The notes: a model not told the origin generated them from the sequence alone. Positions 35,050 to 47,349 are shown, counted from the stretch's first letter. The stretch is 64,000 nucleotides of DNA from Nemophila menziesii (GCA_029959085.1 JARWIR010000043.1:4216001-4280000), one strand, 5' to 3'. Made by a program: numbers and translations.

Positions 35050-36515
35050 GATAATATGTTTATAATTTGAGTTTTTAAGTAAAATTATGGGCTCACCCTC
35101 ATCTCAATCAAACTATAATAATGGGGCAAATAATCCATCTTTATTCAATTTCAGTCCTATCACATTATGAGAAACACATATTCTACTAATCATAATATCT
35201 TTTATGATTTCTTCTTTAACTTTGAACAAAATGACAACTATGAAGATGGTTATAGTGATGGTAATGTGTTTTGGCTGCAAAATTTAGTGGTTGGGATCAA
35301 CTGTGCTAATAATTCTGATGGTTCTTCACTTTAAAAAGCCGGGTAGATTTACCGATAAAACTTGAGAGATCCACCACAAACATTCGGTGAAGATTCTGAG
35401 CAAAACACTGATAGTCTTTCAAGTAGGAGCGTGTGAGAGGTGACGGTTCACAATTTGGAGTTGAGAATGACAAAGTTATGATATTGTTTCTACGATGGCA
35501 CGAACCAGGCCGATTCATTGAAAACATTTTTGGTTCAACTTTGACCACCCAAATGGGCCCCATATTTTCCAAAAATGTTTTCACACTTAATATATATGAT
35601 TTTTGAATCAAAATAAGGGTTAAAAAAAATTTGAAATACTTTCACACGCCTAGAGGGAAGAATAAAAGAGGAGAAGTAGGGGTTTTCCACCACCTCAATC
35701 ATTCATCCTATTTCAACAACTATTAGTGTAATTTCACATATATTTCTATCCTAAACATGATTATTACTCCTTTGTTAATTGTACTTTTGTTATTTTGTAT
35801 GAATCTTAAATATTGGTATTAATGATGTTTTCTTGATTTTGGGATGTCATTGTTGAAATGAATTTGTTGTATTTTTGTTGAGTGTAAAATTTAATGAATT
35901 TGTGAACTTTTAGTAAGTTAGAATATCAATAAGACTGTCACCCGAGAGGGGGTCGAGCTCTGGAACTAGTTTGTATTCGATTGATATTCGTTAGTGTACC
36001 GAGAGGTTTTGACTAGGCAATTAGTCGATAGGGTTAATGCCAATTTGTCTGAAGGCGTTGTACGGTCACTTGGGAGAGGTCTCTAGGCCATCCCATTATC
36101 TACCTGGGATGGATTTGGAATAATCGTTGAATCCTAATTAAAGTTATATTGTCTATTTTATCATTAAGTCAAGAAACAATTAAGTCAATTCTAGTGAAAA
36201 TTCCTATTGATCTTAAGCTATCATATTATAATTCTTTTTCCTTTTAACCCTTTTGTTATTACTTGTAATAGCTTTGAACTCTTTTTATAACAATTTAGTC
36301 ATTTCGTAGTATTTACATTATAAAAAAATCAAACCCAATCATCATTTTTTTATCTTCTCAACTAATACCCATAGTACTCAATAAAACTCAAAGACTTAAC
36401 ATAATAGTCCTTGTGGAGAACGATTAAAAATAATTAAAATTATTACTTGGCACGACTCGTGCACTCGCGAGGAGTTCTCCCCCAAGTGTGGTTTTTATAT
36501 CACGCCTCAGGTCCA
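35050..36515 (+). repeat. Worn solo or truncated gypsy LTR
   Basis: Ordered landmarks match the LTRs at 22618 and 42836: 'gagttgagaatgacaaagt' near 35459, 'cacccgagagggggtcg' near 35939, 'ccttgtggagaacgat' near 36409 and a terminal 'tatatcacgcctcaggtcca' at 36515. The TG start and target-site duplication are not visible, so the left border is approximate. Confidence 0.6.
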
Positions 36516-37929
36516 CTATACCGAGACTTCTCCATCTCTATCTCTTCGGTTGTTGTCTCAGATTGATCTATCAGACAAATAGATTAGTAAGATGTATAAT
36601 CATGTTCAATCAATCCTCACCTACTATCATCTTTTAACATCAACTCAAGCACTCTTAAATATTCAATTCTTCAAGTTTCTATCATTTATTGAAAGTTTGA
36701 TCTACTCCATTATTATATTCACTTTCTAAGAATCATATATCGTTTCCTTTAAACACTTAAACAATCCATACATTACTTTTTCTCTAGATTAGGAATTGAG
36801 TTCCATTAGAATGTAGGAAAAAGAGGTATCATCTCTTTGAAGACGAGACGAGTTCCACGAAAGTGGTTTCTTGTGTTAGTGATTGCACAAAGGAATCTGG
36901 CTCGTGGTGTTCGAGTTCGAGATGTGATATATCTGGATAAAAATCTAACTTGTAATTGGTTTATATCTCAACTTTGAAGGATACCAAATCTTAGTGAAAA
37001 AAAACTTTAAAAATTCTAAAATATTAACCCTAGGTAATAGATCAAGAAAAACATTACTAACCTAAACATGAATATTAGTCTTTCCTAAATTAGGTATATT
37101 GATTTTTAACCCTCCGAACTAAAAATTAAAACCAAAAAGGAAAAAGATGTAATGCCCAAATTCCATTAACTACTCTAACTTTTAATCTCTAGAAAATATT
37201 CTTGAATCCGTCCTTTAATTGGTATAAACAACCCTTAATGGATTTATTTTTTTGTTACTCAAACCTGATTAAAACGGGCAGGAAAAATAATACTATGATT
37301 TGAAATCTATATTTTTGATCAAATTTAACTCATATGTTAAACATTTTACTATTACAACATTAATCCACTATATTTTCTAGATGGACCACTTTGAATAACC
37401 ACAAACAAGCTTTTAAATTTTTGGATGTTGGGAAAGCTTTAAAAGAATTTATTGGCCACTAAATGGTAAAAAACAGCTAAGAATGGACAAAGACATAAAA
37501 TCCTGTTCAAATTGACATTTTGTCCTTTGCTTAGAACATATTGCTCATCTTTGCATCTGTCCATCATCAATGTAGACAATCTTTATTTACTTTGTTGAAT
37601 TATTTAGTCTCCAATGTTTCTTTTTCTAATTTGGCTTTTAATGTCACTATTATGGTTTGTCATTCGTTACTTGGTAAGGACAATACGTTAAACAAACATT
37701 TATTTTAAATAACTATTGTTAATTTGTTTGTCAGCGTCTCCCTGTAGGCATTATTATTGTGTATTTTCAAATACCTAAGCTGGGATGAAGTCTTTGTCTC
37801 TTGTTAGAATAAATTTAACAGTTCTCATTGTTCAAGTTGGTTTCACATTACTTCTCTTCCATTCTTTCATTAAAATATGACGCATCTGGTAATATATTGA
37901 TAATAAAAAGGTTGTCCAATTTTTTTTTT
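36516..37929. other. Intergenic DNA, nothing recognised
   Basis: AT-rich, with only short frames. No structural repeat or protein signature was found on either strand. Confidence 0.5.
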
Positions 37930-38178
37930 TTCAAAGGTAGAACCTTTGATTTCAACAATAATCCACAAGAATACATATCAAGTATTAAAATTTTAACTGA
38001 CCAAATCTTTGATATTTCTTCATCATTTAAAAGAGGTAAAAATAAGAGGTACAAGGTTCGAATCTCCTCCTTGAACATTACTTCTGATTAAATAGGAATA
38101 TGCATGAGGATGTGTGTATATTTTCTATGAGAATAGTCGTGGTGTGCAAAAGTTGGCCCGAACACCCATATATCAAAA
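37930..38178 (+). mobile_element. tRNA-derived SINE, copy 2
   Basis: B-box-like GGTTCGAATCT at 38055-38065, then 'agtcgtggtgtgcaaaagttggcccgaacaccc' (shared 3' domain, in pieces) and an A-rich tail near 38168-38178. It is the same family as 14220-14440. The 5' border is approximate. Confidence 0.65.
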
Positions 38179-38189
38179 AAAAGTAATAA

Positions 38190-38395
38190 AACTTTATATT
38201 AACTGCCAAAACTTGTTATTTCTTCAGTCATTAAAGAGAATAAAGCAAGAGGTACAAGGTTCGAATCCCTTCTCTGAACATGGGTAACCTAGTTCTGATT
38301 AACCTGAAAATATGTATAGGGAGTCATATATATTTCCCATGGGATTAGTCGTGGTTCAGGAAAACTGGCTTGGACACCTATGTATTAAAAAAGAA
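38190..38395 (+). mobile_element. tRNA-derived SINE, copy 3 (next to copy 2)
   Basis: B-box GGTTCGAATCC at 38258-38268, then 'attagtcgtggttcagg' and 'cttggacacc' before an A-rich tail at 38381-38402. Two family members lie head to tail within 470 bp. Borders are approximate. Confidence 0.65.
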
Positions 38396-38451
38396 AAGAA
38401 AAAGTACTAAAACCTTACAACTGCAATACCAAATCAAAAGATTCAAATCAA

Positions 38452-39200
38452 ATTTTTTTTTTTGTTTGGGTAAACGGTTATATTAATAAGAGAAAAAAAT
38501 TATACATTATACAAGGAGTCACTTACTTAGGACTGAAAGGTTAAGGTAGTAACAAAGAAAATCAACTTACTCATTTACATATTAATCTTCCACTATCATC
38601 TAAAAAAGAGTAATGAGGCAAGGAAAATAAAATGCAAAAAGTATGTCACTTCACTTCCTTGATAACCGATACCCAAGTAGTAGTTCCACTTCTCATAGCA
38701 AAATAATTTCTTGTCTTCCATACACAATACACTGTGGTTCCAAAAGCAATCTCCAAGCTTTTCGTCTCCAATTTTTGCGAGTTTTGAGCTTCTTAAGCCA
38801 TTTCAAAGCACTTAAGAGTGTATTCATCTTTTTATCAATACCCCATTTTCGTATTTCATCCTATATGTCTTTCACATAAGCACATTAAAAAAAAGATGCT
38901 TATTCGACACAAAGTGTTCACCACATAAAACACAAAATGGATCTAACCCTAAATTGGTCATTTGATCTTTTGTTTTAAGTCTCTCCCTTAATGTTATCAA
39001 AATGATAATAGGGTGTTTGGGACTGACACATGAATCCCAAACAATCTTGGCCCAAGGCCTTACTAAGGATCGACGCCAAAAAAAAAAAATTGCTAGATAC
39101 CTCATGAACGATGGGTTGATCAGTAGCCAAGGAGAACTACCATGCCAAAATTCCTTCTCTACCCTCATTTACAACCGAGTCTCGAATCACCTCTTTAAGT
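38452..39200 (-). pseudogene. 5'-truncated L1-type LINE, zf-RVT region and 3' tail
   Basis: Read right to left, 39168-38872 encodes the cysteine motif typical of the zf-RVT domain after plant LINE reverse transcriptase. It shows 'PWAKIVWDSCVSPKH', 'RLKTKDQMTNLGL', then C-VLC-GE-H...KHLFF. Decayed 'RQEII'-type sequence follows. The element ends in the usual plant L1 tail (minus-strand 'ttaatataaccgtttaccc') and a poly(A) seen as T's at 38453-38463. Frameshifts and stops are present, and no target-site duplication was found. Confidence 0.7.
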
Positions 39201-39494
39201 TCCCAAAACAAAGTTATAAACACTTACAAAACACCAACTTAATAATACTAAAATGACACAATTGTTGTATTTAAATAATTACATGATTTTCTTGACAAAA
39301 TTTGTATCTTGAATATTGTGCTTATTTGTTTTTTGTTCGAAATAAGATTGTGGCTATTTATATTCTTTCATTGTACTATATTGGTGGAATAAAGAATAAT
39401 AAATGAACTTTTATACATAACATTTTACTTACCTATTTTCTCATGGAAGTTAAGAGTCAATGAGTTTGTCTCTACACATCGTTCTAAAACAAGG

Positions 39495-41560
39495 TTGCCT
39501 AACCGCCTAAATACTCTGCTTAAGTGTTTCAAATTTTGATCCGCCTAAAATTTCTCTAGAAGATGGCTAGAACAATCGTCAACGCATAATTATTAATAAA
39601 CTACAGAATTAGATTAATTGGTCATCCAACCCGGATACTATTTCGCATACTAGTTGATGTCTCCTCATTTGTGATAGTTTAATGTTAGGATGAGACATCA
39701 TTGTTAGTGATTTAGAAGTCTTTCTAGTTGATTTTCTTGAAAAATGCTACACTTTTCTATTTTGAGTCTTGCTTTAGTGAATTATTATTTTTAGAGCATA
39801 TTGGGTTTAATTATTTATTTAGTGTGAAGCTTTAGAGATAATTATGGAGATTAATTAGAGTCCAAGTCAAAGACTAATAGATTAGCATGGAAATTGGAGA
39901 TAAGGAAAGAAAAGCTAAAAATATGGAAAAGGAAAAGTTGCCTTAAATCTGAATTTCACCACCCACGACCACAAATAAGCTTATATCTCAAAATCGGTGG
40001 GGAATTTGGAGAAATGGTCAAGATCAAAGTTGGATATCTTTCCGAGACGATGAATTTCGACTACTCATACGCATCCAACGGATAAGCACTGAAGCTGTTA
40101 GGACCAAAACAAAAACGGGCCTGATTTCATATTTTAGGGTTATGAATTTGAGTTGGGCTAGGAGTCCACTACTTACCTTCTCCTTCAAGAAAACGAATTA
40201 GGGATTCTATACACCTATAAATACACCCTTATATCACTTGTAAAATCATCATTACCTCATAGTAATTGGTCCTTAGGGTTTTTATTATCAGAATTATTGT
40301 AGAGAGCAAGATGAAGTCTTTTATTATTTCTTTTAGTTTATTTCCTTCAGGTATGAACTAATTTTCCCATAGCTTGGGTTTTGCATCATGTATAAACTAT
40401 GAATTCTAATTTCTTACTATCTAAGTTTCTTTGGGAATTATATGTTTTAATCTGATATTAGCTGTTTACCTATATATTTGTTTATGTGTTTTGATTTAAT
40501 GATTGTTTTCCTTGCTAGTGCACGAGTATAGGATTACCTCAATAGTAGTTAGATGATCACCTTAGATGGGTGTCTAATTATTGAAACACCAAATAACGTC
40601 TAGTGTCGATATTGGTCTTGACAACACTCATTCTAACTAGATAGTCATTAGGGTATAATTTAATCACTATCACCATGTTTGGAAATTGATTGCTTAGGGC
40701 CCTAGTAGCGCAGGAAAACTCTATTTAAACCAGCCTCGTGGTGTGTCCGTAGCCTCCTTAGTCGCTCTCAAGGTCTAAGGTATGGGAATTTAGAATCCTG
40801 ACTAAGTATCTAAGAGCTAATTATCTCCCTTATTAACTAGTATTTGATAGAAATAATTAGAAGGATTAGTGCATACTAGCAAAACCTAAGCTATACTTCT
40901 CATCTCATATTTATTTGTATTTATTTTATTGTCTTTAATTTTCCTTAGCGTAATCATTATCTTTTATTTTCTGTCTTTTAATTAATTGCTTCTTACTCGT
41001 TATTATTTACCCATTCGTTTAACACACCAAGTCCATGAGAACAAATTCAACTTATCATTAGAACTTGCATACGTCCTGTAATACTTGCAGTACCGTGCTT
41101 GTCTAGGGTGTAAGTGCATTGTTTTCTGGCTTATATTTATCTTATTTTTATCACACCCTAGGCGACACCACTAGTTCATACATAACTAATACAATCTAAT
41201 TCAACCCAATACATAAGCAAAATATAAATAAAAAATTACTTAGGTTAGAATTTGAACGCGCGGGAAAAGGAGAGGGTATGATTTTTTAAATTTAAAATCT
41301 AGATTTCTTGAATTGGTCATTTTTTAGGTTAATAATAATAAATTATTATTACTTTATAGTTAAATATATGTTGAATTGATCTTATTTAAGTATATTAGGA
41401 CGTAAATATTATTCAAATCAATGTATTAGTAATTTATATTTAATATAAAACAATATAAAAACCGGCCCTAAATTCCAATTAAAGGGCTGCCTAGCCATTT
41501 AGGCGTCGAAGGTGCCCGACCGCCCTAGTAGTGCATAGCGTTTTTTTATAACAATGTCCC
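39495..41560. repeat. GCCTAGGCG-type repeat split by a solo LTR
   Basis: 'ttgcctaaccgcctaaa' and 'gatccgcctaaaa' at 39495-39550, and 'ctgcctagccatttaggcg' at about 41488-41508, are worn words of the repeat at 56341-56791. The solo LTR 39655-41170 sits between them, so the repeat was there first. Borders are approximate. Confidence 0.5.
39655..41170 (+). mobile_element. Solo LTR of the 424-7943 gypsy family (TSD CTAGT)
   Basis: 1516 bp, starting TGATGTCTCC and ending GGCGACACCA, with CTAGT at 39650-39654 and 41171-41175. A long block ('gagcatattgggtttaatt' through 'gagattaattagagtccaag') matches the minus strand of 1700-1800 almost exactly. It is therefore the same LTR family in the opposite orientation. 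Confidence 0.94.
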
Positions 41561-41617
41561 TACACATGCGCTACCATCACTGCCCACCTGACCCGTCTCT
41601 GGCCCCGACATGGGCTT

Positions 41618-41644
41618 GGCATGGCGTGGCGTGGCATGGCATGG
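41618..41644. repeat. Short GGCATGGCGT minisatellite
   Basis: About five 5-bp steps of 'ggcat/ggcgt' in a row: a small GC-rich slippage tract with no known role. Confidence 0.8.
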
Positions 41645-41754
41645 TCGTGGGGGAGTTAAAAAATAAAAAAATAAAGGATGGTAAGGAGTTGTTTATATAT
41701 CAACTAATTGTTACCTAACAACATGTTGGGGAGATGTTATGTTTTAGATAATGA

Positions 41755-42775
41755 CTTAGTTAAATACAGATTTTTCGTCAACACTTCTTATTCCCGTGTC
41801 TACTCTAAAGTGACAGGTCCATAGTGTGTGATCATATGTCTCTATGTAGATGACATGCACATCTTTGGAACTAAGTTCCAATGATTAATGAGACTAAGGA
41901 ATCCCTATCTGAAAAGTTTAAGATGAAATATATGGGAGAAACGAATGTTATATTAGGAGTTAAGATCATTCAAAAAGGCAATGAGATATCCCTTAACTAG
42001 ACTAACTATGTTGAAACGATGTTGAAGAAATTCAACTCCTTTGACGGAGTACCTGTAAGAACTCCCTATTATTTCATTATTCACCTGAGCAAAATTATTG
42101 GAGATGTTGTTTCACAAAATGAATACGCTAAGATCATAGGAAATATGATGTTCTTAATGAACTATACCTGACCTGACATTTTGTACGCAGTGAGTAGATT
42201 AAATCTCTATAACATAACCCTACTAGTAATTATTGGACTCCACTTCATAAATTATTGAGGTACCTGAGAGGTATTATAAATCCAGGTATGTATTTTAAAA
42301 AGTTCCATATTTTTCTAGAGGAATACCTGTGATGCAAACTAGATTTCAGATAATGATGAAATGAGTTCCACTCGTAGATATGTGTTTTCCTTGGGTGGAA
42401 GAGTTGTATCATGGAACTCTTCCAAACATACTTGTATAGCATGCTCCATTATGCAATCCAAGTTTTTAGCACTATATTTGGTTTGTCAAGAACTCACGTG
42501 GTTGAGAAGTCTCCTTGTTGATGTGCCATTATAGGAAGGAAATGTCGTTCTTGTTTCCCTTCAATGCGATATGAATGTAGCGATCAATATTGGTCATAAT
42601 AGCGTATATAATTGAAATAGAGATATATTTGCATCAAACATGCCTTGGTAAGACAATTATTGAGTAATGGTATGGTAGCCTTAGAGTTTGTAACATTAGA
42701 TAATAATCTAGTTGATCCGTTTACTAAAGGCTTGAGCAGAAGAGTAGTTTTCGTGACGGTATGGGGATGGGGATA
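41755..42775 (+). pseudogene. Decayed copia RT and RNase H
   Basis: Multiple broken frames show the copia order: 'LYVDDMHIFGT' (the catalytic YVDD box, near 41845), 'GIKI'-like sequence, 'YAKIIGNMM'-like sequence, 'YCDANxxSD' (RNase H), 'SWNSSKHTC', 'ADPFTKGLSR'-type end (near 42720). In-frame stops are frequent, so it is inactive. No LTR of its own is visible; a gypsy LTR begins 60 bp downstream. Confidence 0.8.
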
Positions 42776-42835
42776 AAATCCTTAGATTGAACAAAAGATA
42801 GTTCAATTCATTTCTTTACCATTCCTATGGCATAC

Positions 42836-44401
42836 TGATGTCTCCTCTTTTGTGATAGATTAATCTACTCATGAGATATATTTTTGAGGGTTCATGGGAC
42901 CTAAGTGAGGGATTTTTCCCTTATATTTTCTATACCTTACTTTTCTATCATCGTTTGGACATGTTGTTATTTATAGAGTTTTTGCGCTTTAATTGTGTGT
43001 TAAGTGTGTAACTTTTAGTACATGATTGACATTAGAATCCAAGAAGAAGATAATAAGTCAAGAAATCAAGTCGAAACCCAAGCCCAGGCGTAAAAAGAGC
43101 TAAAAGTCACTTTGGGAAAGGTAGAGCGTTTACCAACGAAATTTTGGACGTCATATTTTTTCAGTCACCACGATTAATTGGTAACATATTTTGAAGAAAT
43201 TAATTTTATTTAGATATAGATTGAAGTCAGTGACGCTTGAGAGGCGACGAAAGTCAATTTAGAGTTGAGACGGGACACTTATGCTATTTGCGCAGCAGTG
43301 ACTCGAACTTGGACGTCACTGGCCAAAACGGTTTGGGCTATTTTAACCCACCTAAGTGAGCCCATAAAGCCACAAACATTTTCTTACAAGTATATAAGCA
43401 TATTAGAAGCTCCTATTTCAACAGACTTCAACTTTTACAAGATTTTTCAGGATAAGGGTGAGCAAAAACGCCCGGAGAGGAGAGAAGGAGGGTTTCCACC
43501 CAAGTTCATCATTCTCCATCATTCCACAACCATTATATTCCGTAGTTTAGGTTAATTTTACTTCCTTTTATTTTCTAAACATGTTTATGGTATTAGTTAT
43601 CATCAGTTTTCATTTATTTAGTATGAACTAAATCTCCTGCGCTTTAGTCTTGCAATGGGTATGAACCTTAATTAATTATTTTCTATGTTATTCGGATTTG
43701 GGATATTTTATCATTGAAATGAATTGAGGTTTATATTTTCCATTGATTATATATTCGTTCTTGTTTCCTATTCATGCCTTGATCACACGTTGGATAGTTT
43801 AGACTTTTGGCTAACACCCTGACGGGGGGTCGGATTAAAGAAATAGTATATAAGCGTCTAGTGTGCGGTAGTGAACCGGGAGGTCTTGCCTATCTAGATA
43901 GTCAATAGGGTTAGAATTATTACACCAATAATTGCCTAGGGTCCCATTGTTTAAGCCCTCTAGTAGTTTTTTGGGTGATTTCTAAGCTACCCTGACGAAA
44001 GTTAGAGAGACTTTTGAGTCCTGGCTAATGAGAAAAACCCAACTCTCCCTTATACCAAATAACGATTAAATAGTCAATTAGGAGGATTACCCGCAAGAAT
44101 AAAGCATACTTCTCATGTCCTTTCTTGTCCTTGAGCATTTTTATGTTAATTATTTATCTTCCTTGTAATTTTAGCCCTTTCCACAAAAACAAAACAAACA
44201 AACATTACATTTATATTATTGTTTTTTAGTAAACAACTCTACATTAGTTAACTTTCGAAACACATTTTTTTATAACTTTGGTAGTCCCTGTGGAGACGAT
44301 AAGCCCTCATAATTATATTTATTACTTGTCAACGACCCATACACTTGTGGGGAGTCACCTTTTCCTTAGCATTGGTTTATATCACTCTTTAGGAGACAGC
44401 A
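42836..44401 (+). repeat. 5' LTR of a truncated gypsy element
   Basis: 1566 bp, starting TGATGTCTCC and ending GGAGACAGCA, followed by a primer-binding site. It is the same subfamily as the solo LTR 22618-24233. No matching 3' LTR was found downstream, so the element is cut off. Confidence 0.85.
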
Positions 44402-44407
44402 AGTTTT

Positions 44408-44425
44408 TGGCGCTGCTGGTGGGGG
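44408..44425 (+). promoter_or_regulatory. Primer-binding site of the gypsy element at 42836
   Basis: TGGCGCTGCTGGTGGGGG lies six bases after the LTR, one or two changes from the TGGCGCCGCTGCTGGGGA of the element at 424-7943. Confidence 0.8.
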
Positions 44426-44543
44426 CTATATCGTTGTATTTTAGTTAGTTTTTAGTGTTTAGTTATTTTTGGCTTTACTTGGTATATTTGTTTTTGTCTC
44501 TACAAATGTAACAAGTTTACTATTAAACAATCCAAAGAGAGAA

Positions 44544-45017
44544 ATGGAAGCCATGAATGTGAATGGAGCAAATCCACTTAATAACCAAGATCAAGGTATC
44601 CCTAAGCCCGAAATACCTTTCTGTGGTCAACCTCTAGGAATTCTCCCTCCAATCATTCAAGCCACAAGATTTAGACCTGATTAGGGCATGCTTAGTCAAT
44701 TCTCGAGTTATGGGAATTATAGTGGAACCGCGCACCAAGACCCGGTTTGAGACATTACAAGGGAACAAATGTACTACTTTATGTTCCAATTATTTTATAC
44801 CAGGGGTGGAAGTGGGTGGTTAGACCGTCAACCATCTGAGGCAATACTAGATTGGGATGCACTTCAAGTACGATTCGTGGACTGTTATTATCATTCAAAG
44901 CATGAGGATGAAAGATTAAGTAGGGCTTTGACAAGAAGCTGGCAAAAGTCTATGAGCAACACGAACAAGATTCCAACAACAATTGACAAGGTTCCCACTT
45001 CATGGATATGGTTTTGA
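44544..45017 (+). pseudogene. Gypsy gag N-terminal fragment (Athila/Tat-like)
   Basis: ATG at 44544 ('MEAMNVNGANPLNN') opens a frame that stops at 44684. It resumes in the same frame at 44769 with 'GSGWLDRQPSEAILDWDALQVRF', matching the retrotransposon gag pattern 'AxxWL...PxxSIxTWDxLxxxF'. This is the capsid part that is missing from the gag at 5248-6250. Stops make it non-functional. After 45017 the element gives way to other DNA. Confidence 0.75.
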
Positions 45018-45019
45018 TT

Positions 45020-45284
45020 AAATAAATGGTCTTAATAATGAGAGATAATTAAGAAGTGAAGAGATGAGATGAGGAGACGGGGTAAAGATAGTGAGTGGAA
45101 TTCTACCTGGCTGAGGAAGTGAAGTTAGTAGTATTTCCTATGACATATTTAATTATTTTGTACTAATAGAATGTGATAGAATATGGAAGGTACCATATTT
45201 GGAATTAGCTCATTTGGATATTTTCTTATTTTTGTAACAGATTTTAATTATCAATGAAATTACTTCCCTGTCAAAAAAAAAAAA
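45020..45284 (+). mobile_element. Possible LINE 3' tail ending in poly(A)
   Basis: Non-coding DNA ending 'caatgaaattacttccctgtc' + 12 A's (45273-45284), which resembles the 3' end of plant L1 elements. No target-site duplication was found, so this is tentative. Confidence 0.35.
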
Positions 45285-45890
45285 GACGAAGTGGATTCTA
45301 AAAATGTGAACCTCAAGGAATTTTTAATCAAACATGACATGTTTCGTGAATTCGATGAGGTAGGTGAATGTGCCTACATAAGAAACGCAACCACCGTAGG
45401 CGTTCTTGAGAATGGAAATGTTCCTATTAAACTAACTTTAGAAAAACTTTTGTTTTAAATGATGTACTTTTTGTCCTCTCCTTTTGTAGAAATCTTGTTT
45501 CTATGTCTTACCTTAACGAGGTAGGAATATAACTGGTATCAATGGTGGGAAATAGTTTTATCCAAAAATGATAAATTTGTTGGTAAGGGTTATATGAGCG
45601 GGGACTCTTTGTAATGAATACCATCATTGATATCAATGACAATACATCTTCTTATGGTTGAATTTGGTGACATGTGGCACTGTTGATTAGAACGTGTAAA
45701 TGTTAACTCTATTAAAAGGTTAAATCTTTTTATACTTATACTTGGTTGTAAAAAACTTATAATTTTATGAAATGTTAAATATACGAAGAGACCAAGCATG
45801 CTAATAAACCCTTTCAACCCGTACCAGCTAAATAGACTAATCTATTAGAATTAGTGAATTCTGACTTAGTTGATTTTTAAAAAAATCTTG
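45285..45890 (+). pseudogene. Copia protease-to-integrase (GAG-pre-integrase) fragment
   Basis: Broken frames give 'ATTVGVLENGNVPIKLT', then 'RNLVSMSYLNEVGI', 'FVGKGY', a worn 'LWHxRxxHxN'-like site, and 'KPFQPVPA...LLELVNSDL'. These are the successive landmarks of the copia GAG-pre-integrase zinc region up to the integrase start. Stops and shifts are frequent. It lies downstream of the RT relic at 41755-42775 on the same strand, the reverse of the order in one element, so two elements or a rearrangement are involved. Confidence 0.7.
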
Positions 45891-46148
45891 TGTTTTAATT
45901 TGCATAACCAAAAAAACTGTATAAATATTAATGCAAACAAAAGGAAGTAAAAACGACGTAAATAAATAGATAAGTTTACTTATCGAGACTTATATTAGAT
46001 CATATATCTTTAAGGTATTTAGGTCACGTACCGGTGTCTTACGGTTGTCGACTTCAACCTCCAAGATACAACGAAAAAACTATTTTGAAGAAATGAACAC
46101 ATGAATTATCCAGAAGTTCAACAAAATTAATAGTACAACTTATTTATA

Positions 46149-46190
<42 letters not shown>

Positions 46191-46413
46191 AGTTTAATGC
46201 TTAATTCTTTAAAAATATAATGAATAAATATTTGAGTTGGTCAGCTATTTGTAGAAAATAAATAGGTGGTTAGGCATCCAATAGAAAGGATTGTGATTTT
46301 AATTATTTGGATTTCTCTTTTAAATAAAAGATACGTAGTTCGTAAAAGACATATCTATTGGAAAGGACCCAATGATAATGAATATTTTGTATTACACAAG
46401 AAATATTGAAACC
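45891..46413. other. Non-coding DNA with a compound microsatellite
   Basis: No gene was recognised. (CT)10 at 46151-46170 runs directly into (CA)10 at 46171-46190. Confidence 0.7.
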
Positions 46414-46533
46414 GGCCCAATGGTAGTGGTAAAGGTTTGCACATATTAAAAAGATGACAAACTATTGGGTCTGGCCCAATAGTATTGGTAAAGGTTTCCA
46501 CATGGTAAAATGATGACATTAACTATTGCGCCT
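46414..46533. repeat. About 60-bp tandem duplication
   Basis: The unit starting 'ggcccaat(g/a)gta.tggtaaaggttt' at 46414 recurs at 46473, and a worn partial third begins near 46534. Confidence 0.8.
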
Positions 46534-46847
46534 GAGCTAATAGTAAGAATTAAATACTTTCCTTTTTTATTATACATTTACTATATATAAACATATAAAT
46601 AAATAAAAACTTGTTTATGTATTTATATATATTCTCCAAAATTTTAATGATATAATTATTCATTCAACTTCAAATGATATTTAACCAAGTGAATATGTTA
46701 CGTTAGTCTTTACAATTATATAAACGTATTAATCAAGTCATTGTCAACACAATCAACACTTGGGTAAATCCCGTTTGACCACCAATCCTCACACAAATAG
46801 AAATTAACTAACCATCTATAAAATATATGCAAGAGAATGTTGAACAC

Positions 46848-46853
46848 GAGAGA

Positions 46854-46950
<97 letters not shown>
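46848..46950. repeat. (GA)n microsatellite
   Basis: About 103 bases of GA with one GATA interruption near 46867. The Ser-Leu repeat frame over it on the minus strand is an artefact. Confidence 0.97.
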
Positions 46951-46952
<2 letters not shown>

Positions 46953-47091
46953 ATAGAAGTATACTATGTCGAGAGAGATAACTTTTGTCCTTGAACCTTC
47001 TCTAGTAAGAGATATAAGATTCAATTGCTATTCAGTGAACATGGTGTCTTGAATTGTTAAGCGTTCGTGTAAACCAAGTCAACGTAACTTA

Positions 47092-47349
47092 CTCCCTCCG
47101 TCCATAAAGTTTGTCACAATTTCTAAAAATATTTATCCACAAAAGGTTGTCCATTTAAAAGACCAAGACACTTTTCACTCTTTATACCATATTTACCCTT
47201 ATTTAAATATTTAAATTTATGTTTTCAATAAAAGTTCAAGATTCCAAGACACTTTATGAAGGGCATATTAGTAAAAATAACATCTAATAATTACTTTTCT
47301 TAGTTTGTGTGCAAGAAAAAATATGACAAACATTTATGGACGGAGGGAG
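47092..47349. mobile_element. Stowaway-type MITE with TA duplication
   Basis: 258 bp with near-perfect terminal inverted repeats: CTCCCTCCGTCCATAAA at the left, and the reverse complement at the right also begins CTCCCTCCGTCCATAAA. It is flanked by TA at 47090-47091 and 47350-47351. It has no coding capacity. Confidence 0.93.

Noticed and set aside
46716..47024. Ser-Leu repeat protein
   Set aside because: Translation of the (GA)n microsatellite.
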